Source: Phosphoribacter sp037046615 (GTDB taxonomy: Bacteria; Actinomycetota; Actinomycetes; Actinomycetales; Dermatophilaceae). Taken from it: DNA of 64,000 bases. Each line of letters opens with the position of its first letter. Within the stretch, counting starts at the first letter, position 1. The position numbers were made by a program, and so were the translations under genes. The stretch is taken from the NCBI GenBank assembly GCA_037046615.1, contig JBAOHD010000008.1, forward strand, positions 62,001 through 126,000, read 5' to 3'. The notes beneath the pieces are model-generated. The model was given only the letters and a program-made list of their open reading frames with translations, searched no databases and was not told where the DNA came from. This document shows, piece by piece, positions 1-9,296 of the stretch.

Positions 1-176
1 TCGTGGCTGACGCCGTGCGCGACGGCGGGTCGTTCGCGATCCGTCGCACCGCGGGCGGTGACGCATGGGAAGCCGTGACGTCGACGCCCACAGGAAAGCC
101 CGCGGTCTCCTTGGGTATGCCGTCCATCGGACGCCCCGCCCCCGCCCCCGTCTCGACCGTCTCGCCCTGCGGCTGA
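1..176 (+). CDS. C-terminal end of an unrecognised protein (5' end outside window)
   Basis: An open frame enters from the left edge and ends at a TGA at 174-176, giving about 57 residues that end in a Pro/Ala/Val-rich tail. The stop lies 15 nt before the def start codon on the same strand, so the two are probably co-transcribed. In related actinobacteria the gene before miaA-dapF is often a conserved hypothetical or a miaB-region gene, but this fragment has no motif I can assign. The reading frame is chosen because it is open and has typical third-position GC; the function is unknown. Confidence 0.45.
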   Translation, partial: VADAVRDGGSFAIRRTAGGDAWEAVTSTPTGKPAVSLGMPSIGRPAPAPVSTVSPCG

Positions 177-191
177 CCCCGAAGGACCCTC

Positions 192-845
192 ATGCCCGTG
201 CGTCCCGTCGTCATCACTGGCCACCCCGTCCTGCACCGCGTTGCTGCGCGCGTCGAGTCCTTCGACGCCGACCTCGAAGCCCTCGTCCAGGACATGTTCG
301 ACACGATGGACGCGGCCCATGGCGTGGGCCTGGCTGCACCTCAGATCGGCGTGGGCCTGCGCTTGTTCGTCTACGACCTGGCCAACGATGACGGCGTGCC
401 GTCCCGAGGGGTCGTCGTCAACCCGATCCTCACGACCTCCCGGATCCCCGATGTCACACCGGATCCCGACACCGAATCCGAAGGCTGTCTGTCCTTCCCT
501 GGAGAGCACTTCCCACTCGTGCGTGCCGACCGAGCCCACGTCAGTGGCTACGACCCTCGCGGTGCACCCCTCGACTTCGACGCGACCGACTGGTTCGCCC
601 GGTGTATGCAGCACGAGTTCGACCACCTCAACGGCAAGCTCTACGTCGACCGGCTCAACGACAAGTGGCGACGGCGGGCGCGCAAGGCCGCCAAGGCCAA
701 CGGGTGGGGAGCCCCCGACCTGTCGTGGACGCCGGGCGTCGATCCCGACCCCTTCGGGCACGACGTCCTCGACGGTGAGTGCAGTTGCGGGGACGAGCAC
801 GCCGGCACGGCGCGCCAGGGCGACGGCGAATCCGCGTCGCTGTGA
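192..845 (+). CDS. def: Peptide deformylase
   Basis: This metalloenzyme removes the N-formyl group from the starting methionine of new proteins in the cytoplasm. All three family signatures are present and in order: GVGLAAPQ (motif 1), EGCLS (motif 2, the Cys metal ligand) and QHEFDHLNG (motif 3, the HExxH metal site). The protein has 217 residues with a C-terminal tail containing Cys-Ser-Cys-Gly, a little longer than the usual 170-200. The ATG start follows the upstream stop by 15 nt. The stop overlaps the GTG start of miaA by 3 nt, so translation is probably coupled and def sits in an operon with tRNA-modification and lysine-pathway genes. Confidence 0.95.
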   Translation: MPVRPVVITGHPVLHRVAARVESFDADLEALVQDMFDTMDAAHGVGLAAPQIGVGLRLFVYDLANDDGVPSRGVVVNPILTTSRIPDVTPDPDTESEGCLSFPGEHFPLVRADRAHVSGYDPRGAPLDFDATDWFARCMQHEFDHLNGKLYVDRLNDKWRRRARKAAKANGWGAPDLSWTPGVDPDPFGHDVLDGECSCGDEHAGTARQGDGESASL

Positions 846-1799
846 CCCCGACCCCGGCGCCGCGCCCGATCATCGCGATCGTCGGGCCGACCGCCACGGG
901 GAAGTCGGCGCTTGCGCTCGCCTTGGCCGAACGGCTCGGCGCAGAGGTCGTCAACGCCGACGCCATGGCCCTCTATCGCGGGATGGACATCGGCACGGCC
1001 AAAGTCACCCTCGCCGAGCGACGCGGCATACCGCATCACCAACTCGACGTCCTGGAGCCATGGGAGGAGGCGAGCGTCGCGGCATACCAGCAGGCAGCGC
1101 GCGCTGACCTCGCTGCGATCGCCGACCGTGGACACCGAGCGGTCCTCGTCGGCGGTTCCGGGCTCTACGTCCGGGCAGCGCTCGACGCGCTCGACATCCC
1201 GCCGACCGACGCCGTCGTCAGGGAGGCCCTCGAGGCCGAACTCGCCGCGGATGGCCCCGCGCCCCTCGTCGCCCGCCTGACCGCTCAAGACCCCACCGCC
1301 GCGGCTACGATCGACCCGCGCAACCTCCGCCGTGTCGTCCGCGCGCTCGAAGTCATTGCGCTGACCGGGCGGCCGTTCAGCGCCTCGCTGCCCACGCGCT
1401 CCTTTGTCGCCCCCACCACCGTGCTCGGCCTGTCAGCGGATCTGGCCGATCCTCGACGATCGCATCGCCACCCGCACTGCCACCATGTGGGCCCGCGGGA
1501 TGACAGCGGAAGTCGCGGCCCTCCGAGCCGACTCGCGGGGCCTGGGCAAGACCGCGCGCACCGCTATCGGGTATGCCCAAGCTCTCGCACAACTGGACGG
1601 GGTGCTGACTGAGACCGAGGCCATCGACGCCACGGCCACCGCGACGAGGCGACTCGTCCGTCGCCAGCGCTCCTGGTTTAACCCCGACCCCCGGATCTGC
1701 TGGCTCGATGCCGACGACCCGGCCGTGGTCGAGGCCGCCCTCGCGACGATCACCGCCGGCGATGCGATCGCCGGGGCCGCGGGCGGCGACAATGGCTGA
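842..1799 (+). CDS. miaA: tRNA dimethylallyltransferase (one +1 frameshift near 1446)
   Basis: MiaA transfers a dimethylallyl group to A37 of tRNAs that read UNN codons. The N-terminal P-loop GPTATGKS, the NADAMALYRGMDIGTAK segment and the LVGGSGLY motif are characteristic. GTG at 842 overlaps the def stop, and the family-typical VGPT segment follows about 10 residues later. One extra base near 1446 (ctGGcc where ctGcc is needed) shifts the frame between the LGLSADL and PILDDRIATR segments. Both halves are family-like and together give about 318 residues, a normal length. The last bases overlap the dapF start. I read the break as an insertion error, not decay. Confidence 0.9.
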
Positions 1800-2690
1800 C
1801 ATGGACCATCCCCGCGCGTTGAGCTTCACCAAAGGTCATGGCACCGAAAACGACTTCATCCTCGTGCCAGACCTCGACGGTGAGCTCGACCTGTCAGCCG
1901 GCGTGGTGCGCTCTCTGGCCGACAGGCGAGCGGGCATCGGGGCCGATGGGGTCATCCGGGTCGTGCGATCGGCTCGCTCGCGTGAGCCAGCCGTCGAGGG
2001 CTTGGCGGCGGACGCGGAGTGGTTCATGGACTACCGCAACGCCGACGGGTCGATCGCCGAGATGTGCGGCAATGGCAGCTCGGGTGTTTGCGGCATACCT
2101 GCGCCGCGAAGGCCTCGAGACTCGCGACGAGTTCCCCATCGCCACCCGGGCCGGCGTCAAGTCGGTGCGCGTCAGGGACGGCGGGTATGCCGTGGATCTC
2201 GGGCCGTGGCTCGTCGAAGAGGCCAATCAAGCGCAGCGCGAAGGCTTTACGGCGGTCGTCGCGCTCGATGGCCTCCCGGACCTGCCAGGGTTGCGGGTCG
2301 ACATGGGCAACCCCCACACCGTCGTCGTCCTGCCCGACGGAGGTCGACCTGGCGTCGTTGGATCTCACGGTGGCCCCCAGGGTCGCCCCGACTCCCGAGC
2401 ACGGCACGAATGTGGAGTTCGTCCACATCGTCGGCCCAGGTCACATCGCGATGCGCGTCGTGGAGCGGGGGGTGGGGGAGACCCGATCGTGCGGCACGGG
2501 CGCGGCGGCAGCCGCTGTCGCCGTGCGGTGGTGGCAGGGACCGACCGACGACAACCGCGAATGGACCGTCGACGTCCCCGGTGGGAGGTTGCGCGTGGTC
2601 GCGACCCCCCACGGGACGGTGGAGCTGGCCGGGCCCGCCACCCTCGTCGCCGACGGTGTCGTGTCGCTGACGTCAGCCGACCTGAGCTGA
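1792..2690 (+). CDS. dapF: Diaminopimelate epimerase (two +1 frameshifts)
   Basis: DapF interconverts LL- and meso-diaminopimelate for lysine and peptidoglycan synthesis. Both active-site cysteine loops are visible: MCGNG in the N-terminal half and RSCGTGA in the C-terminal half, along with the family start FTKGHGTENDF. The frame shifts by one extra base near 2074 (after the CGNG loop) and again near 2341 (before EVDLASLDL). Joined, the product is about 298 residues, normal for the family. ATG at 1792 overlaps the miaA stop and has a G-rich stretch about 6 nt upstream; ATG at 1801 is a possible alternative. This is an essential pathway gene, so true inactivation is unlikely. Confidence 0.9.
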
Positions 2691-2710
2691 CCTGAGTTGA
2701 CCTGAGCTGA
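2681..2710 (+). repeat. Three tandem decamers at the 3' end of dapF
   Basis: Three direct copies of a ten-base unit, cctgagctga with one copy cctgagttga, span the dapF stop codon. The first copy contains the stop; the rest is the gap between convergent dapF and rsmC. It looks like local slippage. The last copy supplies the left arm of the hairpin described next. Confidence 0.8.
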
Positions 2711-2718
2711 CTCAGGTC
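2699..2718 (+). terminator. Perfect hairpin between convergent dapF and rsmC
   Basis: GACCTGAG (2699-2706), a 4-base loop and CTCAGGTC (2711-2718) form an 8-bp perfect stem between the 3' ends of dapF and rsmC. There is no T tract on either side. Its position between convergent genes suggests a weak bidirectional terminator; this is inference from placement only. Confidence 0.4.
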
Positions 2719-3317
2719 GCCGGCCGGACGGCCAAGCACCCGGAAGCCGCCGGACGTCGCGGAGCGCTCGCACGGCATCCCCAGCTCGGCCGCGATCCAC
2801 CGCTGCAGCGAGTCCGCGCCGAGGTTCTTCTGGACGACGAGGTATGCCGTGCCGTCGGCGTCCAGCCGCGGCAGCCAGGTGCGCAACAGCTCGTGGAGCA
2901 CCGCCTTGCCGACCCGGATTGGCGGGTTGGACCAGATCGTCGCGAACCGCAAGTCCTGGTGGGACCTCGTCGGGGACGCAGGCGACCACGCGGGCTGCGC
3001 CGATCGTCGCGGCGTTGCGGCGGACGAGATCGAGGGCGCGAGCGTTGACGTCCACGGCATACACGTCGGCGTCGGGGGAGCGAAGGGCCATCGTGAGGGC
3101 CACAGGTCCCCAACCGCAGCCGAGGTCGAGCAGTGCCCCGGTCGGGGGTGGGTCGGGCACTGCCGCCAGGAGGATCGCGGTGCCCTTGTCGAGCCGATCG
3201 GGGGAAAAGACGCCGCCTGCGGTCGTCAGTCGTTAGCGGGCGTCCGGCGAGCGCCACGGTGATCTCACGCAGCTGATCGGCGCTGGCCGGTGCAGCCGTG
3301 AAGTAGTGATCGGTCAC
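2712..3317 (-). CDS. rsmC: Class I methyltransferase, RsmC-like (16S rRNA G1207) (three +1 frameshifts)
   Basis: The N-terminus (HYFTAAPAS), the SAM-binding motif LLDLGCGWGPVAL and the catalytic-type motif SNPPIRVG match the RsmC/small-methyltransferase family, which methylates guanine in 16S rRNA. The start is GTG at 3317 with AAGGAG about 5 nt upstream. The product is split across three frames by single extra bases near 3233, 2965 and 2730. The last shift lets the protein end in VRPAT at a stop at 2712, a family-like ending. The joined length is about 200 residues. It is convergent with dapF and divergent from hflX. The exact rRNA target is inferred from family only. Confidence 0.8.
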   Translation of the reverse strand: MTDHYFTAAPASADQLREITVALAGRPLTTDDRRRRLFPRSARQGHRDPPGGSARPTPDRGTARPRLRLGTCGPHDGPSLPRRRRVCRGRQRSRPRSRPPQRRDDRRSPRGRLRPRRGPTRTCGSRRSGPTRQSGSARRCSTSCCAPGCRGWTPTARHTSSSRRTSARTRCSGGSRPSWGCRASAPRRPAASGCLAVRPAT

Positions 3318-3473
3318 GCCGCTCCTTCCGTTTGCGCCAGGTGTAGGCAGCCCCGCGTCCGCGAAAACTCTAGAGCGACGCGGGTGGCACCGCGGACCAG
3401 GGCATCGACGCCTGGAGCTTCGGCGGGAAAACGATTGGGGTATGCCGCCCTGCCATGACACGCTGGGGGCACC

Positions 3474-4937
3474 ATGACTGAACGCACCACCTGGCGCGGC
3501 GCCACAGCCGCTGCACTGTCCGACGAGCCCGTTGACGACCGCCACGGCGGGCCTGGACCTGACGACTACTCCTACGACGGGGACCAACTCGACCGCGAGG
3601 AACGCGCCGCGCTGCGCCGCGTCTCGGGCCTGTCGACCGAACTCGAGGACGTCACCGAGGTCGAATACCGGCAACTGCGCCTCGAGCGAGTCGTCCTCGC
3701 CGCGGTCTGGACCGAGGGCACCCTCGCCGACGCCGAGAACTCCCTGCGCGAACTCGCCGCCCTCGCCGAGACCGCTGGCTCGACCGTGCTCGACGGCGTC
3801 ATCCAACGGCGTCAGCACCCCGACCCCGCGACCTTCCTCGGCAAGGGGAAGGCGATGGAGTTGCGCGACATCGTCGCCGCAGAGGGCGCGGACACGGTGA
3901 TCTGCGACGGGGAACTTGCCCCTGGCCAACGCCGTGCGCTGGAAGACGTCGTCAAGGTCAAGGTCATCGACCGGACGGCGTTGATCCTCGACATCTTCGC
4001 CCAGCACGCCAAGAGCCGCGAGGGTAAGGCGCAGGTCGAGTTGGCCCAACTGCAATACCTCCTCCCGCGCTTGCGTGGCTGGGGTGAGTCCATGTCACGG
4101 CAGGCCGGTGGGCGCGTCGCCGGTGGTGAGGGCATCGGCTCGCGTGGCCCCGGTGAGACGAAGATCGAACTCGACCGGCGACGGATCAACACGCGGATGG
4201 CCAAGTTGCGCCGCGAGATCGCCGAGATGAAGACCGGGCGCGACACCAAACGGCACTCCCGCAAGGCCGGCCACGTGCCGAGCGTGGCGATCGCGGGCTA
4301 CACCAACGCGGGCAAGTCCTCGATCCTCAACCGGATCACCGGGGCGGGGGTGCTGGTCGAGAACCAGCTTTTCGCGACCCTCGATCCGACGGTGCGGCGG
4401 GCCGAGACCTCCGACGGGAGGGAATACACCCTCGTCGACACGGTCGGCTTCGTGCGAGCGCTGCCCCATCAGCTCGTCGAGGCGTTCCGGTCCACCCTCG
4501 AAGAGGTCGGGGACAGCGACGTGCTCCTGCATGTCGTGGACGGCTCGCACCCTGACCCGGAGGGTCAGATCTCGGCGGTGCGCGAAGTGCTCGCCGATGT
4601 CGGCGGCGACACGCTGACCGAGATCATCGTCATCAACAAGGCCGACATTGCCGAGGCGGAGGTCATCGACCGGCTGACGCGTGCCAATAAGCACGCGGTG
4701 GTCGTGTCGGCACGCACAGGGGAGGGCATCGACCGGCTGTTGCAGGTCGTGGCCGAGGCGCTGCCCAAGCCAGACGTCGTCGTCGACGTGTTGATCCCCT
4801 ACGACCGGGGCGACCTCGTGAGCCGGCTGCACGAATACGGCGAGATCCTCGACAGCGAGCACACCGAGCACGGCACCCGAGTGCGCGCGAAAGTCCACAA
4901 ACACGCGCTCGGCGACCTCGCGGCATACCAGATCTGA
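3474..4937 (+). CDS. hflX: GTPase HflX (ribosome-splitting factor)
   Basis: HflX is a ribosome-associated GTPase that splits stalled or heat-damaged ribosomes. The 487-residue protein has the HflX N-terminal domain with GKGKAMELRD, a Gly-rich linker (GGEGIGSRGPGETKIELDRR, about residues 217-236) and a G domain with GYTNAGKSS (G1), DTVGF (G3) and NKAD (G4). The reading frame is intact. ATG 3474 follows a G-rich ribosome-binding stretch (gctgggggcacc). The gene lies downstream of miaA-dapF as in most actinobacteria, but here the inverted rsmC separates them. A long hairpin follows the stop. Confidence 0.95.
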   Translation: MTERTTWRGATAAALSDEPVDDRHGGPGPDDYSYDGDQLDREERAALRRVSGLSTELEDVTEVEYRQLRLERVVLAAVWTEGTLADAENSLRELAALAETAGSTVLDGVIQRRQHPDPATFLGKGKAMELRDIVAAEGADTVICDGELAPGQRRALEDVVKVKVIDRTALILDIFAQHAKSREGKAQVELAQLQYLLPRLRGWGESMSRQAGGRVAGGEGIGSRGPGETKIELDRRRINTRMAKLRREIAEMKTGRDTKRHSRKAGHVPSVAIAGYTNAGKSSILNRITGAGVLVENQLFATLDPTVRRAETSDGREYTLVDTVGFVRALPHQLVEAFRSTLEEVGDSDVLLHVVDGSHPDPEGQISAVREVLADVGGDTLTEIIVINKADIAEAEVIDRLTRANKHAVVVSARTGEGIDRLLQVVAEALPKPDVVVDVLIPYDRGDLVSRLHEYGEILDSEHTEHGTRVRAKVHKHALGDLAAYQI

Positions 4938-4959
4938 GCCCCTCCGCCCGCTCTCGCCT

Positions 4960-5007
4960 GATTCGATACCCGACGGCGACGCCTGATCCGCCGTCGGGTA
5001 TCGAATC
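4960..5007 (+). terminator. 19-bp perfect inverted repeat after hflX
   Basis: The arms 4960-4978 and 4989-5007 are exact reverse complements over 19 bases with a 10-base loop. This is the strongest hairpin I found in the window. It begins 22 nt after the hflX stop and lacks a T tract, which is common for actinobacterial terminators. It ends immediately before the first possible GTG (5009) of the next gene, so it may also affect that gene's translation start. Confidence 0.7.
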
Positions 5008-5041
5008 GGTGAAACACGCGCGCGGTGGCAAGCTGACGCCC

Positions 5042-7750
5042 GTGGCGAAGACATCCTCGAAAGCAGCTCGCACCGCCGAGCACGCCCGACTCGCCGAGTC
5101 GCCCGACGACTCCGACCCCTGGCGGCAGTGGGGGCCTTACGTCAGTGCGCGGCAGTGGGGGACGGTCCGCGAGGACTACTCCGCCGACGGTGACGCCTGG
5201 GGGTCCTTCCCGTTCGACCACGCTCACCAGCGCGCCTATCGGTGGGGGGAAGACGGGCTGGCCGGCCTGTGTGACCGGTGGGGCTTCCTCAACCTCGGGA
5301 TCGCCCTGTGGAACGGTCAAGACGACCGACTGAAGGAGCGCCTCTTCGGCCTCACGAACCCTCAGGGCAACCACGGCGAAGATGCCAAGGAGTACTGGTG
5401 GCACCTCGACGCCACCCCGACGCATTCGTATGCCGCGTGGCTCTATCGCTACCCGCAGCGCGCCTATCCGTATGCCGATCTCGTCGCCACGAACGCTGCC
5501 CGCTCCCGGGACGAAGATGAGTACGAGCTGTCCGACACCGGCGTCCTCGCCGAGGACAGGTTCTTTGATGTCGTCGTCACGCACGCCAAGGCATCCCCCG
5601 ACGACATGTGCATCCGGATCGACGCGACCAACCACGGGCCAGACCCGGCCCCGCTGGATCTCATCCCGCAGCTGTGGTTCCGCAACACGTGGCGCTGGGG
5701 GAGGGACGACCGCGTGCCCACCCTGCGGGTCATGGCTGGGCGCGACCTCGATGACAGCGACCTTGTCGGCGTCGAAGCCAAGCACGACTATCTCGGCACC
5801 TACCGCCTTTTCGCCGAGGGCCGCCCCGAAGTCATGTTCTGCGACAACGAAACCAACGAGGTCGCCCTGTGGGGGGCGCAAACCAACCCCACGGCATACC
5901 CCAAGGACGGGATCAACCGAGCCATCGTCGACGGCGACCGCAGTGGCCTCAACGGGGCCATGCAGGGCACCAAAGTGGCGCTGCGTTATCACGTCGACGC
6001 AGTCCCTCCGGGGGAGACCGTGACCATCAACCTCAGGTTGCGAGCCGGCGCCGTCCCCGATCGACCCTTCGGCAAGGCGTTCCGCGCCACCCTCCGCGAA
6101 CGCAAAGCTGAGGCGGACGCGTTCTACGACATCGTCATCCCCCAGGGCATCTCGCCCGACGGCCGCCACGTGGCCCGGCGCGCGTTCGCCGGGCTGCTGT
6201 GGGGCAAGCAGCTCTATCGCTACAACGTCGCCCAGTGGCTCGACGGGGACCCCGAGACACCGCCCCCTCCGGCATCACGTCGTGCGCCGGAACCCTTCGG
6301 CCGCAACACGTCCTGGCGTCACCTTGCCCTCGCCGACGTCATCTCGATGCCCGATGAGTGGGAATACCCGTGGTTTGCGTCGTGGGATCTCGCCTTCCAC
6401 TGCGTCGCCCTCGCCCACGTCGATCCAGCCTTCGCCAAAGACCAGTTGCGGCTCATCTGTCGGGAGTGGGCGCAGCACCCGAGCGGTCAACTCCCGGCCT
6501 ATGAATGGGCCTTCTCCGACGTCAACCCGCCGGTGCACGCCTGGGCGGCGTGGCAGGTTTATCAGCTCGACGGCGAGTGGGATGTCGACTTCCTCATCCG
6601 GATCACGACCAAACTCCTGCTCAACCTCGGCTGGTGGGTCAACCGCAAAGATGCCGACGATTCCAACCTGTTCGAGGGCGGCTTCCTCGGGATGGACAAC
6701 ATCGGCGTCTTCGACCGCTCGCACGGGGTGCCGGCGGGGTGGCGCCTCGAACAATCCGACGCCACGAGCTGGGTCGCGTTCCACTGCCTCACCATGCTGC
6801 GGATGGCCCTGGAGCTCTCACGCAGAGACACCGCATGGGACGACCTTGCGACGACCTTCCTCGAACGCTTCCTCGCGATCTCGACGGCGATCGAAACCTT
6901 CGGCACCGACAGCGTCTCGCTCTGGGACGAGGAGGACGGGTTCTATTACGACATCCTGTTGCCGCTGACCTCCGACGACGTCTTCAGCGATAGCCGACGG
7001 CTGCGTGTGCGATCGCTCGTGGGGCTGCTGCCTCTGCTGGCCGTGGGCGTTGTGCCCGCGTGGGTCACCCGGGAGTTGCCCGACTTCATGGAGCGCTTCC
7101 GGTGGTTGCAGCGCAACCGCCCCGAGGAGGCTGACGCGGTCCTCCAGACAGCAGGGCCGTCAGGTCCGGCGACTCTCATGCTCATCGATCCGGCGCGGCA
7201 TACCAAGCTCGTGGAAAGGATGCTCGACGAGTCGGAGTTCCTCGGCCCGTATGGGATCCGATCGCTGTCCGCGGTCTATCGGGGCGGCGCCCATATCGAG
7301 CTTCCCGATGGCTTTGTCGAGATTGAATACGTTCCAGGAGAGTCCAACTCGCCAATGTTTGGCGGCAACTCCAACTGGCGCGGCCCGGTCTGGTTCCCGG
7401 TCAACGTCCTGCTCGCAGACGCCCTCCGCGCGTATGCCGCCGGCGCCGGGGCCAGCGTGCGGGTCGAGTTCCCGACGGGGTCGGGGGAGCTGCTGGGGCT
7501 CGGTGAGGTCGCGGACCGGCTGGAGCAACGGCTCCTGGACCTGTTCCGTCCGGGACCCGACGGTCGCCGACCCAGCGGCCCCCGCGACGTGCTGACCGGC
7601 CCGCTATGGGATGAGCATCCGGTCTTCAGCGAGTACTTCCACGGCGACACCGGGCGAGGGCTGGGCGCATCTCATCAGACCGGGTGGACCGCCTTGGTCG
7701 CGCACCTGATCTGTCAGCAGGGGGCCGGGGTCTCGACGGTGCCCGACTAA
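5042..7750 (+). CDS. Large glycoside hydrolase, MGH1-like / GH63-type glucosidase
   Basis: This ~900-residue protein belongs to the (alpha/alpha)6-barrel glucosidase group annotated in actinobacteria as glucosidase or MGH1-like glycoside hydrolase. Visible family segments include WGTVREDYS near the start, YPWFASWDLAFH and WEYPWFASWD mid-protein (the acidic residue there is in the expected catalytic region), and NWRGPVWFPVN plus GDTGRGLGASHQTGWT near the end. No signal peptide is evident, so it is probably cytoplasmic and acts on alpha-linked glucosides; the substrate cannot be told. An in-frame GTG at 5009 directly abuts the upstream hairpin, so I prefer GTG 5042. The frame is intact and it looks monocistronic. 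Confidence 0.8.
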   Translation: MAKTSSKAARTAEHARLAESPDDSDPWRQWGPYVSARQWGTVREDYSADGDAWGSFPFDHAHQRAYRWGEDGLAGLCDRWGFLNLGIALWNGQDDRLKERLFGLTNPQGNHGEDAKEYWWHLDATPTHSYAAWLYRYPQRAYPYADLVATNAARSRDEDEYELSDTGVLAEDRFFDVVVTHAKASPDDMCIRIDATNHGPDPAPLDLIPQLWFRNTWRWGRDDRVPTLRVMAGRDLDDSDLVGVEAKHDYLGTYRLFAEGRPEVMFCDNETNEVALWGAQTNPTAYPKDGINRAIVDGDRSGLNGAMQGTKVALRYHVDAVPPGETVTINLRLRAGAVPDRPFGKAFRATLRERKAEADAFYDIVIPQGISPDGRHVARRAFAGLLWGKQLYRYNVAQWLDGDPETPPPPASRRAPEPFGRNTSWRHLALADVISMPDEWEYPWFASWDLAFHCVALAHVDPAFAKDQLRLICREWAQHPSGQLPAYEWAFSDVNPPVHAWAAWQVYQLDGEWDVDFLIRITTKLLLNLGWWVNRKDADDSNLFEGGFLGMDNIGVFDRSHGVPAGWRLEQSDATSWVAFHCLTMLRMALELSRRDTAWDDLATTFLERFLAISTAIETFGTDSVSLWDEEDGFYYDILLPLTSDDVFSDSRRLRVRSLVGLLPLLAVGVVPAWVTRELPDFMERFRWLQRNRPEEADAVLQTAGPSGPATLMLIDPARHTKLVERMLDESEFLGPYGIRSLSAVYRGGAHIELPDGFVEIEYVPGESNSPMFGGNSNWRGPVWFPVNVLLADALRAYAAGAGASVRVEFPTGSGELLGLGEVADRLEQRLLDLFRPGPDGRRPSGPRDVLTGPLWDEHPVFSEYFHGDTGRGLGASHQTGWTALVAHLICQQGAGVSTVPD

Positions 7751-7843
7751 CCAGGTGAAGAGCGGGCCGATAGGCCGGACCTGCCGGGGAGCTCTCGGCG
7801 TGTCGCGAGACGCAGCAGCATGCGTGGGACGTATGGTGCAATT

Positions 7844-7860
7844 GGTGACATCTGGTTACC
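7844..7860 (+). promoter_or_regulatory. Possible MtrA-like site (GTGAC-N5-GTTAC) upstream of the secreted hydrolase
   Basis: GGTGACATCTGGTTACC contains two GTnAC half-sites ten bases apart, and also reads as an imperfect palindrome. MtrA, a conserved actinobacterial response regulator, is known to bind tandem GTnAC-type sites before cell-wall hydrolase genes. It lies about 35 nt upstream of the gene for a secreted transglycosylase-like protein, the kind of gene MtrA controls. This is a resemblance only. Confidence 0.35.
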
Positions 7861-7894
7861 GTAGGGGTCTGTCCTCTCCTGCGAAGGTGTCACC

Positions 7895-9207
7895 GTGTCG
7901 CGTCCCCCCATCCCTCGTGCGATCGGGTGCTCGGTCGCCAGGGCTCGGCGTGCCAGGACTCGGCGTGCCGGCGCGGCAGCTGGGGCATCAGTGGCGCTGG
8001 TCCTGAGCCTGAGCGGGATAGCGCATGCTGAGGGTCGGACGGCAGAGGCCCAGACGCGCGCCATCAGCTCGTGGGGGTCGGCCTCGTCCATCGACGACCG
8101 GATCGCCGCCCTCGAGGGGGAGTATGCGAGGGCGACCTCCGAACTCGCCACGCTGCAACGCGCGGTCAGCCTGCATGCCCGGGAGTATGCCGCTGCGGCT
8201 GAGGCCGAGCGGGTGGCCACGCATGCCGCTGCTCGGGCCCAGGAGGCCGCCGATCGCGCAGCACAGGCGGCAGGCGATGCGCGGGACTCGCTCAGCCGGT
8301 TCGCTGCCGCTGCCTACGAACAGGGTGGTGTCGGTCACCAAGGCCTGCTTCACCTCCTCACCGCAGGACCCGGTCAGGCCCTCGACATGGCGCAGTACCT
8401 CGACGACGCGGCCGAGGCGCAAGATCGTCAAGTGCGCGAGGCCGAGTCCTTGGCGGGGCTCGCCGAGGCGCTGAGCGTGACCGCGGTCGAGCAGGCGCGC
8501 GTGCGCGCTGAGCGGGCGCGGGCCGCTGCCGATGCCCACCAGGCCCTTGACGCCCAGATCGCTGCGGTGACAGACCGGGTTGGCCAGATCGGGGCACGCC
8601 AGCAAGCCCTCATCCTGGAGCTGGCCCTGGTGCGACAAGTCACCGCCGAGGAGCAGCAGCGACAGCTCGACGCGCGGGCTCAGGAGGCGGCGGCGCGCGC
8701 CCAAGGCACCAGCCCAGCGGCACTCGCCCCGGCACTCGCCCAGGCACCGCCGCGCGACCACCACGCCCAAGCCTCCTGCTCCCGCGACACCACCGACACC
8801 GGCCCCCGACGCCCCGGCCAACCACCACGCCGCCCGCTCCGACACCAGCCCCAACCCCGACTCCCACGCCGTCGACGAAGCCCACCTTGGCGTGGATGCA
8901 GGCAAATCCTCGAACGGTCGCGCAACAGATCATGCCGACCTTCGGGTTTGGGTCGGACCAGTGGACCTGCCTGAACTCGTTGTGGGAGAAGGAAAGCAAC
9001 TGGAACTGGGCCGCCGACAATCCCTACTCGGACGCCTACGGCATCCCCCAAGCCCTTCCGGGGTCCAAGATGGCGACAGCGGGAGCCGATTGGCTGGTGA
9101 ACCCGGCGACCCAGATCACCTGGGGCCTGGGCTACATCAAGGGTCGCTACGGCACGCCGTGCGCCGCGTGGGCAGCATGGCAAGCGCGATCCCCGCACTG
9201 GTACTGA
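7895..9207 (+). CDS. Secreted coiled-coil protein with C-terminal transglycosylase-like domain (two +1 frameshifts)
   Basis: The N-terminus has an Arg-rich n-region, a hydrophobic core (ASVALVLSLSGIAHA, about residues 28-45) and a likely cleavage after AHA. A long Ala/Glu/Arg-rich coiled coil follows (about residues 60-270), as in RipA/NlpC-type wall hydrolases. Next is a Thr/Pro-rich linker, then a C-terminal domain with WEKESNWNW, NPYSDAYGIPQ and QITWGLGYIKGRYG, typical of lytic-transglycosylase/aggregation-factor C-termini; the Glu in KES is the likely catalytic acid. The frame moves by two bases inside the Pro-rich linker (roughly 8745-8825), most simply two single insertions. It probably acts in cell-wall remodelling during division. 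Start is GTG 7895. Confidence 0.8.
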
Positions 9208-9296
9208 CTCCGCTGTCCTGAGTCAGTCGCCTCCAGGTCGGCCTGAGCTGGGGATGGCGCCGCGGGGAGGAACGCTGCACGGCATACAGTTGCTCG

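Noticed and set aside
7751..7894. c-di-AMP (ydaO) riboswitch before the wall-hydrolase gene
   Set aside because: The 144-nt gap is too short and I cannot find the conserved ydaO elements.
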